Shown piece after piece: positions 1-11,800 of a stretch of DNA of 64,000 nucleotides (position 1 is its first letter; every line of letters begins with the position of its first letter). A program made the translations under genes and the position numbers. The notes under the pieces were generated by a model. The model ran no database searches. It saw only the letters and a list, made by a program, of their open reading frames with translations, and had not been told where the DNA came from. Location of the stretch: contig JANFOE010000576.1 of the NCBI GenBank assembly GCA_025667525.1, forward strand, positions 558,001-622,000, written 5' to 3'. The DNA is from Glebionis coronaria. Taxonomy: Eukaryota > Streptophyta > Magnoliopsida > Asterales > Asteraceae.

Positions 1-304
1 GGGTCTCAAATATTGTCCTAACAGTTTTATCTCATTGTCTTTTTGTCACAACATTTTTCTCGTCTATTGTATCATGTTTTGATAACTGTATCAGTTTTAT
101 AGTCTCATCATTGTTTTTATCAACTTTTGTCTTTGGTATCATTTTTGTCTGACTGTTATCTGTCCTAACACATGTTTGGTATGTTGGTTTTTGTTGATTC
201 ATTTATGGGTCACAAATGTTTTATGGTTTATGGTCATATGAAGTTTTATGGGTCTTCTCTTGTTTTTTCTTGTTGATGAAGATGAAGATCAGATCCAGAA
301 AACA

Positions 305-582
305 TAGATTCAAAAAATCCGGAAAAGTACATTTTGGATAAGATTCCATTATCCTGAAATCTGTTTCAAATATTGCGAAATCTTGAACTATTTTATTCCG
401 AAATGATGCCTATTAAAACATTCCGAGATGTTCACCATGAAAACATTCAGAAATCATTGATTTCAGAAACATTCCGAAATGTTAACACATGAAAACATTC
501 TAAATTGTTACACAAGAAAAAATTCTGAAATGTTACACAAGAAAGATTCCGAAATCTTGATCTTCAATTTTATTCCAAAATG
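305..582. repeat. Cluster of about 11 ATTCCGAAAT-like motifs in element X
   Basis: Degenerate copies of ATTCCGAAATG and ATTGCGAAATC recur every 20-40 bases, for example ATTCCGAAATG, ATTCCGAGATG, ATTCAGAAATC, TTCTGAAATG and ATTCCGAAATC. Spacing and spacer sequence are irregular, so this is a motif cluster and not a simple tandem repeat. The same core appears in the leader of Y and in the LTRs of P and Q. Confidence 0.7.
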
Positions 583-2619
583 TTTTTTTACTTATTAATG
601 AATGAAAATCAGACCAACCTTACCGAGTTGACTCAGTCGACTCAATGAGTCGAGAGTCCTAGTCAGATCTACAAACATCATCCTTGTATCTCCACAACAC
701 CAACGAAATCCAATCTATCCTAATCCCATCGTCACCTAATTCCTTCTACTAATCACAATAAGAAAACTCGAATCTAACTCAAAAACAGAAAAACAAAACG
801 GATCTCAGATTTGTTTTCGGTAGCATCTTTAAAAGACAAGTAAAACTATTTTAGATCTTTCCAGCCCGAATGATCTCATCATAGATCTGTGAAAAACTTA
901 ATTTTCTTTTTATATACGAATTATATGAAGGATTAGTAACATTTTTTGTTATAATCAGTTCATTCATTCGTTTAAATAAAAAACATCATCCATACTCAAC
1001 ATGCAACCGTACCCGAGACCTTAATCATCAAGATCTTGAAGCCGAAAATAAATCTGTTCTTCATAAGCTTATTCTGAATGTGGTATTGTTTATATTGGAT
1101 TCGAAAATGAAGTGGATTTAACTGATCAACAACAAATGATAAAAACTCATGTGTTGTTAATTTCGAATGAGTTTGTCAATGTGTTGGTACTTTCGTGGGA
1201 TTAACAACTTAAACAATGATTTTTTTAATGATCAGTGGATCGGGCAAAAGGTAAAATTGTTTTATAGAGATCAAATGCATTGATGAGTGATACATGAGAT
1301 TTGGTGGAAGAGGTGATGGCGTATATTTTTCATGAGAGGACTAGGTTTGTGAGTTTTTGGTGGATGGGATAGATAAGAAGGTATAGAAAAATGGTGACTG
1401 CGTTTTGGTTAGGTTAGATGGGAGAGATGAAGAGAAAACGGTTGGGTGAGAAAAAAAGGGATTAGGTTAAGACATATTAGGGTTGGGTGCTTTATACCTA
1501 AATTTTAGGTATACTAATGTGGTGGGCTGATTGTGTGTATCGGGTATAAGGAAATGTTAGGCCGAGCAACTTGGTGGACTGGGTTTTTCAACATCACATG
1601 TTGGGCCATGTTTCTTATCTGATTATATAATGCAAAAGGATCAATGCGATGACCATGGGTCCAAAAGTGGTACTGATTGTGGACCAAAAGTGATAGTAAA
1701 TAAACGTTTACCTCAAATGTTTTATTATCCTTTGGTCTATGATAATACTTTTGATAAAACGTGACATAGTGACGAGACAAAGTGACAAAAAGACAAGACA
1801 AAGTGATAAAAAAATATTTGACGACACCAAGAAAAATGGCTAAAATTATTTTTAGTGGCTACGTATTTTTGATTGGGTATTATTATTTGAAATTGAAGAC
1901 GGATTTTTCGAAGGCGTGTTCTTATTTTATCTCTGAAATAGGGGTTGGTTGGATGAATTATTTCAATGATAACTTGCTCGTGCTTAATCATTAGGATGAA
2001 GACTTGTTTATCTAGTTTTCCGGGTTCAGGGTGGTTAGTTGATGACTTGGATAACTATCACTTAAAGGAGCAACATTGTTGTACTCAGTGTCACACGCAT
2101 AGTCGATGTGGATACTTTCAAGAGGTGTTGTGCTTATATACTTCTTTAGTAATGTATTGAGTACTTAGAAATTTCTCAAGGATATTTCTACACCATTCCT
2201 CATTCAAGAATAGTTTTGCAAGCTTAAGTCACAAGATCGAGGGATTCTTATTCAGTTCACGTTTGGTATACCTAGTTCATTCCATCAGTGGTCACTTTAA
2301 ATAGCCTACAAAGGGGTTGGTTAAGATATCCATGGATAGTTTATGAGTATAGAATTTCGATCACCAACTGATTCTCACCAAATATAATTAAGATTATTTA
2401 TTTTTCTCATGAGATTTCAAGTACATGTGCGTACGATTTATTGCTGGTTCAAAGGTTTCGAAACAATCAAGGGGAAGAAGAGGACATATTGAGCGCACAA
2501 CGAGTACACCTGATGAAATTTACACCTTCTTTTTATTTGAAGGCATTCTAGGAAGACAAATGTCATAACCGTAGAGAAAATCAGTGTTTTAACTCTTGGC
2601 ATTTAGTGAATTTTTCAAC

Positions 2620-3453
2620 TTACATGGGGGAAGAACTGAAAGAAACAGTCTCTAATGGTTAAAGGAGGTACACTATTGTTCGATGATTAATTGTTTGGTT
2701 GTTGCAGTGATACATCATCATTATCCTATATGGAGAGATATGCATTTCCGGGACTTAATTGACTCTGGTGCATCTCCAGAAGAAGATATGTGCATTTCCG
2801 GGACTTAATTGACTCTTGTGTTACGATGTTAACTTCATGAATGGGATAAACTGTCTACTTAAGTATTTGGGCTTCATACATGGGATTGGTTTCCTTTCTT
2901 CAACTACGTAGGGGAAGAAATGTCTTGATTCTTTCTAGTATGCATAACTTAAACTTTCAGGGGGAAGAAAAATTCAGAAGAATTATTCAAGCGTGAGAAG
3001 AGACGTTTTTATCTACTTGGTGTGCCCCAAACTTTCAATCACTCATAGCAACATTATCATTTCATATGATGGGGTTTGCTTGTTAAATTCCGCTATGCGC
3101 TTAATAATTCTAAGCTTTATTGAAAGCTTTGAAACTACTTATGAGGATTGTCGGTTTAGGGGGAAGCTATTAAAAGCTTCTGCATCAAGAATATGTGGCA
3201 TGAATTGGGGGAAGTTAATTCAGACGCTTCTCCTTAACAAGAAGTATATGGGTTACTTAGCTCGTGCCATTACAGTATTTCTACTACAAGTTACTACAAA
3301 GATGAGTCATTATGGAGTGAAGACTTGAAGTCAAATGCCTCAGAAGACTTCATCAGCATTGGACGCTTCATGAAAGCTTTTGTTCTTAATCATTATTTAC
3401 TTGTTAGGAAAAATATTGTAAGGAATTCTACACGTCGTCCCATGGGGGAATAT
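2620..3453 (+). repeat. Six polypurine-tract-like GGGGAAG runs upstream of the X LTR
   Basis: Purine runs of the form GGGGGAAG occur near 2625, 2909, 2959, 3158, 3206 and 3444. The last directly precedes the LTR and is the likely plus-strand primer (PPT). The others sit in non-coding sequence and look like copies of the same module. Repeated PPT-like tracts between the last ORF and the 3' LTR are also seen in Y here. Confidence 0.55.
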
Positions 3454-3753
3454 TGTTAGAAATTCACTTTATGTGACTACATGTAAGAATTACCATAAGT
3501 TATCATAGTCACACACGCATAGACTAGATTAGGAAACTATGTATAGTTTAGGTGGTGTGTGACTATAAATACCCCTCCATGGCTTCCAAGGAGGGGTTGT
3601 TGTTTGTGTTTTCTATTTTCATTTATTAAACTTTTCCTTTCTCTCTCTTGAGCACCTTCAACCTTTCTCTCTCTAACTCAACAATGGATGCCATCTATTT
3701 CCACCACCCTAGACCACCGGATCATACAAAATAGCAAACCCATAATTCCAACA
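3454..3753 (+). mobile_element. 3' LTR of copia-type element X
   Basis: The 300-bp unit starts TGTTAGAAATT and ends AATTCCAACA, giving the TG...CA ends and near-perfect terminal inverted repeat usual for Ty1/copia LTRs. A purine tract (GGGGGAATAT) lies directly to the left. TATAAATA is at 3564-3571. Directly right of the LTR begins sequence that matches the last 94 bp of the 3' LTR of Y, so X appears to have inserted into Y's 5' LTR. The other X LTR and the TSD partner lie left of the window; the right-hand TSD would be TCTCT. Confidence 0.75.
3564..3596 (+). promoter_or_regulatory. TATA box and adjoining inverted repeat in the X LTR
   Basis: TATAAATA is followed with no gap by CCCCTCC, an inner TGG/CCA pair, and GGAGGGG, an almost perfect inverted repeat 25 bp long (3572-3596). 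Plant transcription usually starts about 30 bp after TATA, so the repeat spans the start-site region. Equivalent arrangements occur in the LTRs of Y, P and Q. Confidence 0.7.
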
Positions 3754-3847
3754 TCTCTCTACTTTTTCTCTCTAGTTGTTCATCTATCTCTCTCTCTCTT
3801 TAGATCATTACAAGGTTTAGATAATCCAAGGATTACGTAGACCTACA
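3754..3847 (+). repeat. Remaining 5' LTR segment of element Y
   Basis: These 94 bp (CT-rich, ending TAGATAATCCAAGGATTACG then TAGACCTACA) match the end of the Y 3' LTR at 28900-28993 with only a few differences. They are directly followed by the primer-binding site. The upstream part of this LTR was displaced by the insertion of X. Confidence 0.75.
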
Positions 3848-3849
3848 AT

Positions 3850-3863
3850 TGGTATCAAGAGCC
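3850..3863 (+). promoter_or_regulatory. Primer-binding site, initiator tRNA-Met type
   Basis: TGGTATCAAGAGCC lies 2 bp after the LTR end. It matches the standard plant copia primer site (TGGTATCAGAGC) except for one extra A. This identifies the junction as a 5' LTR and the family as Ty1/copia-like. Confidence 0.85.
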
Positions 3864-4084
3864 ATGAGATGATTGGTTTGTTCTTGTGTTTGTTTCCTTG
3901 ATTTTCGTGAGTTTTTTTAGCAAAATTTCTAAGATCCAAATTTTTTTCGTGTTCTTTGTGGTCCAAAGTGTTTTGGGTATCTCCCACATAGTTGTGGTAG
4001 GGATTTGGGTACTTTGGATCGTCCAAAAACACGAAATTGTGGGGCGTTTGGCTCGATTGAAGCGAACAAGTAAGTTTTCTGTGG

Positions 4085-4495
4085 TTATTGCAGAATCCTT
4101 CCCATTTATTGCGGAATCTTACCCAAAAAAATTTCGCAATAATTAGGGTTTTAAAAACAAGTTATTGCGGAAAGTGTTAAATTATTGCGGAATCCTTGTT
4201 AAACGAGTTATTGGAGAATGTCTGACTTTTTGGTTATTGCGGAATGTTTGAGTTTTGGGTATTGCATAATGTCTGAGTTTTTGGTTATTGCGAAATGTCC
4301 GAGTTTTTGGATATTGCAGAATCAGTAACTCAATACATTGCGGAATCTTTAGCTATTTTGACATTGTGGAATCCCTTTGACAGTGTGAGATCTTTACATA
4401 AGGATTATTGCGAGATCTTTTCTAGTACAAGATTATTCTGAAATCTTCACTTGACATATATTCCGATATTATTGACTTATACATTGCGAAATCTT
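4085..4495. repeat. Array of about 16 ATTGCGGAAT-like motifs in the Y leader
   Basis: Between the primer site and the first ORF, degenerate copies of TTATTGCGGAATCTT recur (ATTGCGGAATC, ATTGCGAAATG, ATTGCAGAATC, ATTGTGGAATC, ATTCTGAAATC and others). No open frame is shared across them. The motif core CGGAAT/ATTCCG is the same as in the arrays of X, P and Q. Confidence 0.75.
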
Positions 4496-4791
4496 CACAA
4501 ATGTTCCAAGATTTTTCAAAAACGTGATTTTGAAATTCGTGAGTTATTTGGTCTTGGAATTTTTTGGTTTCTCAACAACACATTGTTATGGTATTTCAAC
4601 AACTTTTCTCGTCTTCAACTCACGACCTTTGAAATATTTACGGTTTAATAGGTGGTTTGTAATATCCCGCGAATTTATTTCTCGGTTTATCCACGATTAG
4701 TAAACTCCCTATTTACAACAACAAACACAATTACTTTCTTTCATTGCTCGATCGATAAGTAATCCTTGCCTTCATCTTTCATAGAATTTCA

Positions 4792-5154
4792 ATGGATTCG
4801 TTGAATTCGACATCTCGAGAGGGAGAAATGCAGAAGATGCAAGAAGAAGCAAGAAAAAGATGTCAGGTCTCATTTAGACAATTTGAATGTCATCTCTACG
4901 AGCTTACAAAGCTCGATTATAGACCCTCCTTTGTGGCAGTCTTTGGTCAAGATGCTCCTTTTTTCATCGAGGCTATGATGATAAACTTTGATATTCTTCA
5001 GCAGAAACTTGACAAAGAATACTTTAATCACACTGAATCTGTATCTGCACTTCAACTTCTTTTGAAACAATTATCGATTTTTCTTCAATTCGATGTTTCC
5101 AAGAAAGAAAATTCAATGCTCTGCAAGTCATTCCTTGAAGACATGCATACCTAG
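4792..5154 (+). pseudogene. Gag-like ORF, N-terminal fragment (element Y)
   Basis: A 120-residue frame beginning MDSLNSTSREGEMQKMQ, rich in Lys, Glu and Gln, is consistent with the N-terminal part of the large Gag-like protein of Asteraceae copia elements. It stops at TAG (5152-5154). The following Gag-like ORF is in a different frame, so at least one frameshift separates them and the original start is probably 4792. It sits about 940 bp downstream of the primer site, as expected for the first ORF of the element. No enzymatic motif is visible. The protein is presumably not made intact. Confidence 0.6.
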
Positions 5155-5204
5155 ATTCAAGACTTCCGTGGTACCTTGACAAATACGCGAACTCTCTTAC
5201 ACAT

Positions 5205-6806
5205 TTGTTTCAAAATAGATCACGACTTCAACTTGATTATGATAATTGGAAGCAAGAAAATCAGATGCACATGCACAAGGATAATGATCATACGGATGAC
5301 ATAAAGGAGACCGCTTTGGTTAACGATGAGAGCACCACGTCAGGGAATATTACAGACGTCTTTTATGATGACACCATACCTGTATATGACGAAGAGCCTA
5401 CAAATACGGTACAACAGAATGTGGTATATGATGTATATACCGATGAAATATCGCATGTTGAGCATTCCGAACCTAATTATGACAAACATGGGATGGAAAA
5501 GGGTGATAGTTTTACCGCTTTAGATTCATCCAATGTGAGTCATAATGGGGGAGAGATTGTTCAAAATGTTATAGTACATCATGATATATGCCTTATGACT
5601 GCTTCTGTAACCAATTATACTTCTAGGATAGAAGCCCTTGAAACGATAATAGCTCAACAATCAAAATGTATTGAGGATGCCAAACTAGAATTTTCTAAGA
5701 GAACTGACAAGTTTGAAACATATTTAGAAAAACTTGAAAAGTCAAACGTTGTTCTTGAACGAAAATTGGATCAAAAATTTCTAGATTCGAAAGGTGAAAA
5801 GGATAATCTTTTGAAACAAATTAAGTTGTTAGAATCTAAGTTGGCGTCCCAAGATAAATTGGTTAAAGATAATGAGACTTTAAAAGCTCTGGTTCAGGAA
5901 AAGGTTTTTGCTATAGCTGCGTTGAAAAATGAATTAAGAAAAATTAAAGGAACTAGTGTGGACACTAAGCTTGAAAAACCATCAATCTTAGGGAAAACGC
6001 CTCAAAATCAGTCTGTTAGACAACCGACTGCATTTAAATCCGAGCGACCAAAATCCTCGAGACCGCGGTTTGCCTCCCAAGTTGATATGGTTCATCTTTC
6101 TAGACCATTCACTCCACCAACTAGGGCCAAGGTGACTAAATCAGCTTTAGCAAGACCTAATCACATGATTGCATCTAGCCTCCCTAGATATAGCTCAAAG
6201 AAGACGTCTCGAACTAGTTCAAATGACGTTGGCCATAAACTTGGTCTAAGGGAATCTAAGCAAAAGACACAAGTAAGAAATAGAAATTTCAAACCTAGTC
6301 AGATGCCTTCTAGATTACCCAACACTGCTAACAGTAGCATGTCATATCCTAGGAGCATCAGTCAATCATTTAGGAATTCTAGATCTTACTCGGACTTTAA
6401 ACATGCTACTTGTAAAACATGTAGGAAATGTGTCTTTAAGGCAATTCATGACTCTTGTGTCAAGAAATTCCTTAATGAGATGAACTCCTGTGCTAGAGTT
6501 AAATCCCAGTAGTTATCTAGATTCAAACCCATTGGTAACGCGTGGCGCCCCACTGGTAGAACTTTCACTCTTGTAGGAAACGAGTGCCCTTTAACTACGA
6601 TCGTCTCCAATCCTACCAAGACTACAAGGGAGGAAACTCAAAAGGATGATCAATCACTTAAGCATAGTGATCCATCTCCTCAGGTCGCCTTTGGCACAAG
6701 AAAACATAACTGTGAACCCACACATGGTTCTAAAATAGATATCGTTAACCCATATCAAAGCATACAAACTCTTAATGAGAATGCATGTACCAAAGTCAAC
6801 GTTTAA
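5205..6806 (+). pseudogene. gag: Gag-like protein with coiled coil and zinc-knuckle-like motif (element Y)
   Basis: The frame is open for 435 codons to TAG at 6510-6512, then continues in the same frame to a TAA at 6804-6806 with recognisable family sequence (FKPIGNAWRPTGRTFTLVG follows the TAG). The N-terminal third is acidic, residues about 130-260 form a Lys/Glu/Leu-rich coiled coil, and a Ser/Arg-rich basic region follows. A Cys-His cluster, CKTCRKCVFKAIHDSC, lies near residue 405. This order resembles the structural protein of Asteraceae TNT1-94-like copia elements, which packages element RNA. The family match is from recognition, not search. The internal TAG, the frameshift from the preceding ORF and the absence of any downstream pol mark it as a non-functional copy in a non-autonomous family. 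Confidence 0.7.
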
Positions 6807-8205
6807 AAAGAACAAAGCGGTCCAATTATTGTATACCGTTCAACTAAAGACACTCTCAGAGTTTGGTTGCTGAAGAAGATGATATCTAAGAAACAAGTGT
6901 CTCAGGGGATTTGCGGTTAAGCTTACAAAAATACGGTTTGCAGTCACATGACAGATTGTAACCCGCGCTTCAAAGAAAGGAAAGTTTATCGCCAGTGATA
7001 AACTTATCCTCACAACGAGAAATTAATTTTTCTCGGGCATGAGCTTATATTAAAACATTCGAAGTTTTTAAGCTCATGCACAATGACTTATAGTTAAATA
7101 TCAGACTGTAACTCGGACTTCAATTTTAGGAAAGCTTATCTTTCATGATAACTTATCTCATAATGAGAAATTAAGTTTTCTCGGTCATGAGCTTGTATAA
7201 AAACATTCCAAGTTTTAAGCTCAAAAAAGAAAGTGTATCTTTTAAATAAGAGAACTTTTCCTCATAACGAGAAATTCATCTTTCTCGGTCATGAGCTTTA
7301 CGTTAAAACATTCAAAATTTAGAAAGCTCATGAAAACGGATTCTAAGTAAATATCAACTTAGGACTCGGTCTTCAGTTAAAAGGAAAGTTTATCGCCGAT
7401 GGTAACTTATCCTTAACAACGGTAAGTTTACAACTTCTCGGACTTGAGCTCATTTCGTAATATATTCAAAATCTTTAGCTCAAGTAATTGGTTTTCAAAA
7501 AAGGGCATGTCTTATGAAATCGATGATATTTATGATCCTATAAATGTCGTTTAATAATGACACGAGGTTGTAAATAAAGTTCGAGCAGAAGTTTAAAAGA
7601 TTTAAAACATGCTCAATATGGTTTACTATTATTTCAGATAGTAACCCGCTTTTCATATTCAAGTCAAGCATTTCACCGGAAAGCTTTGACTCAACAACAA
7701 GAATTAATTTTCTCGGCCATGGTTTATTTTATAACCATGTAAGGGATTGTGTTTACGTAATAACACAATCTAACACGATATATGTACGTGTACGCGTCAG
7801 TGCATTTATTTATTAAAACGAGAGAAATCTTGTTTTTATGAAGTTATCATCTCCATACACTGTAACAATTTACAATTAATATCTACATACTCGACGATGC
7901 GACTACTCAAGCGGCGACTACATCTCTTTCGATAGAACACGGGTCAACAATTGAGGGGGAGCAATTGTCAAGCACTCAGAATCTTCGATGCCGAGTGTGC
8001 CAAGTTCACAATTTGGTTTCAAGACAACGATATCAATCATACATGTGGTGTCATGACAGAATACCGCGTTTCAAAAAGGAGGAGATAATTTCAGAGGTTA
8101 CGGGGGAGACCAACATTCGTGAACAAGAACCACGTGATTCTATCATATGTTGTTCTAATCATTCAGGTCCAACCTCGTAAATTATTAATCTTGTGAATAC
8201 ATTAT
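6807..8205 (+). other. Y internal non-coding region with degenerate repeats
   Basis: No credible gene is present. From about 7020 to 7720 a module containing CTCATAACGAGAAATT, TTTTCTCGGTCATGAGCTT and AAAACATTC...AAGCTCA recurs five times, anchored near 7032, 7180, 7283, 7436 and 7711. The units are strongly diverged and irregular in length (about 100-150 bp). A purine tract (TGAGGGGGAGCAATT) lies near 7950. Where a copia element would carry integrase and RT there is only this repeat-rich sequence. The small ORF at 7965-8180 shows nothing recognisable. Confidence 0.6.
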
Positions 8206-8574
8206 TGATACGAGGCTTTTACCCAATATAAAAATTAAGTTCGTTGAAGTGGTATAATCGAATTGATTACTGGTTTAAGTGTGACTCAATTGTTTTTGGT
8301 TAAGAAAAATAGTTTTGTGTCGTTGTAGTAAAGTAAAAGTGCAGAAACTTTAAAGTAAAAGGCGGTTAATTAAATCTAAAACTAATTAAAATGTAAATGG
8401 TGCAATATTAAAAATTTTAAAGAAAATAAATCAAATGACAGAAAATTAAAGCGTGACGAAAAAATAAATTTGACAATGTAATAAAAATGTAAACTTGAAA
8501 AGTAAACTAAGAGAAAAATAGCGGGAAAAGTAAATGCTTGAAAATAAAACAGAAAGTAAACAGAACCTGAGTCG

Positions 8575-9165
8575 GGATCCAAAATACTGTCACTATCCGG
8601 AATACCCAACAAAGTATAGTTTATCCGGAATAATGTTCAAAGAGTTATCCGGAATATTGTCACCTTATCCGGAATACCCACTAAAATAATTACCCGGAAT
8701 AAACTTGATCTGCTTATCCGGAATATAGTTCGAAGGTTTATCCAGAATAAACTTTAACTAGCTTATCCGGAATAATATCGAGCCCTTATCCGGAATATCC
8801 AAACTTCCACTTATCCGGATTAATCTCCGGATACTTATCCCGAATATCCTTTGAGATCCCTTATCTGGAATCCGCGTTCAACACCTTATCCGAGATAAAT
8901 TGACTTGTGCCCCTTATCCGGAATAAATCTCCGGCTTGTTATCCGGGATAATTTTCAGGCTCTTATCCGGAATAACCTTAGACGCTTATCTTGAATATGT
9001 CCGACCCTTTATCCGGAATCCAAATCGAAGCCCTATCCTGAATACCGAAACTTTGTCTTATCCAGAATAAAATGATGATCACTATCCGGAATGATTCTTC
9101 AAATGCTTATCCGAAATCTCGTGGTGGCTAGTATCCGGAATACAAGGGTTTTACCAAAACCCGAA
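8575..9165. repeat. Array of about 23 TTATCCGGAATA motifs (P 3' LTR)
   Basis: Imperfect palindromic copies of TTATCCGGAATA occur every 20-35 bp with unrelated spacers. Some have one-base changes (TTATCCAGAATA, TTATCTGGAAT, TTATCCGGGATA). The same array with small differences is present in the 5' LTR (about 15840-16410). Spacer diversity argues against recent tandem amplification. Confidence 0.85.
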
Positions 9166-9639
9166 TAAGAACTAAAATCAAATAAGCTCAAAACTAAAAT
9201 TAAGCAAAAATCTAATAAGCACTTATCTAAAAACTTAACCAAATTAAATTTAAGAAAAAGCTATTAAGCCAAAATTTAAAAACTTTTAAAAACACTAAAC
9301 AATAAAAATATTAAAAATCAACTTTTTATAAAAATTAACTAATAAGCACTTGATTAAAGTTTAGAAAAACAAAATAAGCTATAAAATCAATAATCTAACA
9401 AGATCAAAAACATAAAAGCATAACAAGTAATCAAATAAGCACAGAGATTAAGCAAAACAAGAAAGGTAGAATGAGAGATTGAAATAAAAACTTGATTAAG
9501 ATTAAGATTCAACAATTAAAGTAAAGACAATCATTAAAAGCTTACAAATTTAAGGTGCAAGACAAGTAATTAAAGGTGCAATTAAGTAAATGTGCAAGTA
9601 ATTAAAGATGGAAGAACTAATGTGTCAAATTAGGCAACA

Positions 9640-9671
9640 ACTCCTAATGACACATTAGGAGTCTATTTATA
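9640..9671 (-). promoter_or_regulatory. TATA box and inverted repeat, P 3' LTR
   Basis: On the minus strand TATAAATAG (9663-9671 region) is followed directly by arms ACTCCTAATG and CATTAGGAGT around a 3-nt loop, a perfect 10-bp inverted repeat (9640-9662). The 5' LTR has the same arrangement at 16921-16952. Confidence 0.8.
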
Positions 9672-10106
9672 GGTGATTAGGAAAGACTAAGCATGTGTTG
9701 GTTATTCTTCTTCTTCACGTCTTTTCGTCTTCTTAATTCTTCGACTTTTTCGACTTTGTCTCGGGATTAATAAACTCGTCTTGTAATTTCTTCATTAATT
9801 TAGACTTGAGTTCTTAGGCTTTTATTAAACTTTCGTCTTTAGACTTTTTCTTCGATAAATCTTCAGAATTGGCCTTGGACTTCCGTTCTTTTAGCACTCT
9901 TGATCTTTCGACTTCGTCTTTTGTCTTTTTCTTCGATAAAAGCCCGTGAAAGCCCGTGTTTTCCTCCCTTTTCACATTTTGATCCTAAATCACAACAAAA
10001 ACACAAACCACGCATAATTCCGACATTTACGACATAAAATACACGTTTTGGCTTGGTTATTATTGTAGTTAAGTGGTAAAAAGGATGGGTGTTTACACAC
10101 CAATCA

Positions 10107-10140
10107 AATCCCCTACACTTGACCATTGCAATGTCCTCAT
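10107..10140 (-). promoter_or_regulatory. Terminal polypurine tract of P with upstream palindrome
   Basis: On the minus strand GAGGACATTGCAATGGTC is followed by AAGTGTAGGGGATT and then the LTR. The purine tract is the expected second-strand primer. The palindrome CATTGCAATG lies at 10124-10133. The same module is found in Q. Confidence 0.8.
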
Positions 10141-10437
10141 GCAATGCATTAATTACAAAGCAAAATTTCACTTTTCATCACAATCAATCCACATTGGCCT
10201 TTATTAAAGAGATTGAAAATGTCAAAAAAAGTAAAGAAATCAAAGACTTACCTTAGGGTTTTGAAATGTCATGAATGATTATCATCCTCAAGTTTCACGT
10301 TCCCCATACCAAGCTTAAAAACGAGATCATTGTTATTATAAGTTAGCAAACTAACACGAACTCATGTGGGCCAATTATTCACTTAGACTCCCTTATTCCT
10401 AGGTGTAACTCTTATATTTTAATTTTGTCTTGAATGA

Positions 10438-11515
10438 TCACGAGGATGCATTGTTGACTTATTTCGATAGTTTATTTAGGCCGAAAATAAAGTAGGACGA
10501 TTTAATCAATAGTTAGCTAAAGGACAAAATCTTTTAAAACTGCTTCTCGGGACCTCATAAAGTTCATATCTTAGCATAACTCGCTTCACGATTTGAGACC
10601 TTTCTCGGACCGATATTTGGCAGTGAATTCATACTTCAAATCTTGAAAGACGTTCAGGAAATAATGGTCTTCTCTTCATAATAGGAATTTCTTCACTTGA
10701 AGTTTTGAGAGATTCTTCATACTTGGACCACGACTTCTTCATTTTTCTCCAATTTTTATTTGGGATTTTGATATACAACAATCCGCCTCCTTTTAGGACT
10801 TGGATCTATTTATCCTCATACCTTGTTAGGGTCTTTTTGGATAGACTTCTCCATGATCTTTAGGGGAGTATTTGCTTTTCGTCGTGTGTCTCAATCCTTT
10901 ATATTGATTCTTGATAAATGATTCTTCACATCACTTGGAATCTTTAGCAACAAAATGTAGCCCTCATGGCTTGTTAGGGCCTTTTCGGACTCGCCAATCT
11001 TCGCGTCCCGCTTCAATAAGTTATGCCTTGGCTATGAACTCTAATTAATACCGAGCAACTTTTAAAGATCTTGGGCTAGAAGCTAAGTAACTTTTCAAAT
11101 CGTACGACCTTACTTATTGCAGATAAATTTATTAACAAGCGATGGGAGAATAGGCTTATAATCAACTCACATAATTCACGAAAGAATACCAAACGTATAA
11201 TTGACTCTATCATCTCTCGTTCTCTACAATTTAAAATCTCAAGGAATGAGACTCGTGGATGCTTAGCCAATTAAATCAAAGTTTTGGGTTTTCGAATCTT
11301 CTATAGGATCTTGCAACTTCTTAGACTTTTTCAAGTTTAGAAATCGCATTTTAAAGTTCCCTTGATAAACGACTCTCTAGGATCAATTATAGGAACTTGC
11401 GAAAAGTTCTTGTTCTTAACCCGTGAGAGTTAAGACTTTCGCGTTTTAAAGCTCCCTATATAAAAGCCTAGCAAAACTTGACTTAAACACGTTAAGGATA
11501 CTAGCTAGAGTAAAC
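10438..11515 (-). other. Conserved non-coding block of P (shared with Q and W)
   Basis: About 1.1 kb between the last ORF and the PPT matches Q (25195-26275) and W (36045-37190) over its whole length, by eye at roughly 80-90 percent. Shared landmarks are GATTTGAGACCTTTCTC, GATATACAACGATCCGCCTC, CTTTTCGTCGTGTGTCT and CGCTTCAATAAGTTATGCC. Small insertions and deletions not divisible by three occur within it, so it is not protein-coding. No function is known to me. Confidence 0.75.
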
Positions 11516-11732
11516 TTAGATAAGTAAACTCGGGTTGAGTCAAAAGATTCACAACGTTGAAAATTAAAACCACTTTATTAAAATTTATTCTAGTAAAGAA
11601 AGAAAATAACTATACAAAGGTAAAACTACTAGGCCAAAATAGATCAAAAAATTTGAAAAATGTCGAAAAATTGATTTTCTGGTTAAAATGAGGACAAATA
11701 CAAGGAAAAGGCCACTTAACTTCGATAGAAGT

Positions 11733-11800
11733 CCCCCCTATACTTGATATAAACATTGTCCTCAATGTTTAAGCATGTGGGAGTAAACTCCCCTACACTT
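11733..11800 (-). promoter_or_regulatory. Internal hairpin plus purine-tract modules (P)
   Basis: On the minus strand arms AAACATTG and CAATGTTT around AGGA (11751-11770) are followed within 12 nt by TATAGGGGGGAC (11731-11740). A second tract, GTGTAGGGGAG (11788-11799), lies just upstream, preceded by ACAATGTCC. The arrangement copies the terminal PPT module but lies 1.6 kb from the LTR. Confidence 0.7.

Larger units (their letters stand above)
1..3453 (+). mobile_element. Internal 3' region of copia-type element X (partial, non-coding)
   Basis: This stretch ends in a purine-rich tract immediately before a TG-starting LTR, so at least its right part is the 3' internal region of an LTR retrotransposon whose 5' end lies left of the window. 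I recognise no coding sequence. The longest open frame (2993-3328, 111 codons) has no recognisable motif and lies among purine tracts, so I do not call it a gene. Visible contents are a cluster of ATTCCGAAAT-like motifs (about 305-582), a short GAGTC/GACTC-rich patch near 627-655, a run rich in GACAAAGTGA near 1760-1812, and six GGGGAAG-type tracts from 2625 to 3450. The left part (1 to about 2170) could be an unrelated older insertion. I cannot place a boundary. Confidence 0.5.
8206..10106 (-). repeat. 3' LTR of element P
   Basis: The 1901-bp LTR reads TGATTGGTGTGTAAACACC...CTCGTATCA on the minus strand. It contains the TATA box and inverted repeat at 9640-9671, a field of TTATCCGGAATA motifs at 8575-9165 and a field of AATAAGC motifs at about 9180-9480. 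Around 8400-8520 it keeps sequence missing from the 5' LTR and lacks a short piece that the 5' LTR keeps, so the two LTRs have lost different segments. Confidence 0.9.

Noticed and set aside
627..655. GAGTTGACTCAGTCGACTC patch, compared with the Athila post-stop hairpin
   Set aside because: Shares GAGTC/GACTC words but lacks the RRGCTYAY loop, has no ORF upstream, and lies in a copia element.
2993..3328. 111-codon ORF in the X region
   Set aside because: No recognisable motif, lies among repeated purine tracts, and similar-length chance ORFs are common here.
4659..4710. TGTAATATCCCGCG, resembling the start of a Tekay-type LTR, in the Y leader
   Set aside because: Only about 50 bp with no matching end or target duplication; probably chance or part of the leader.
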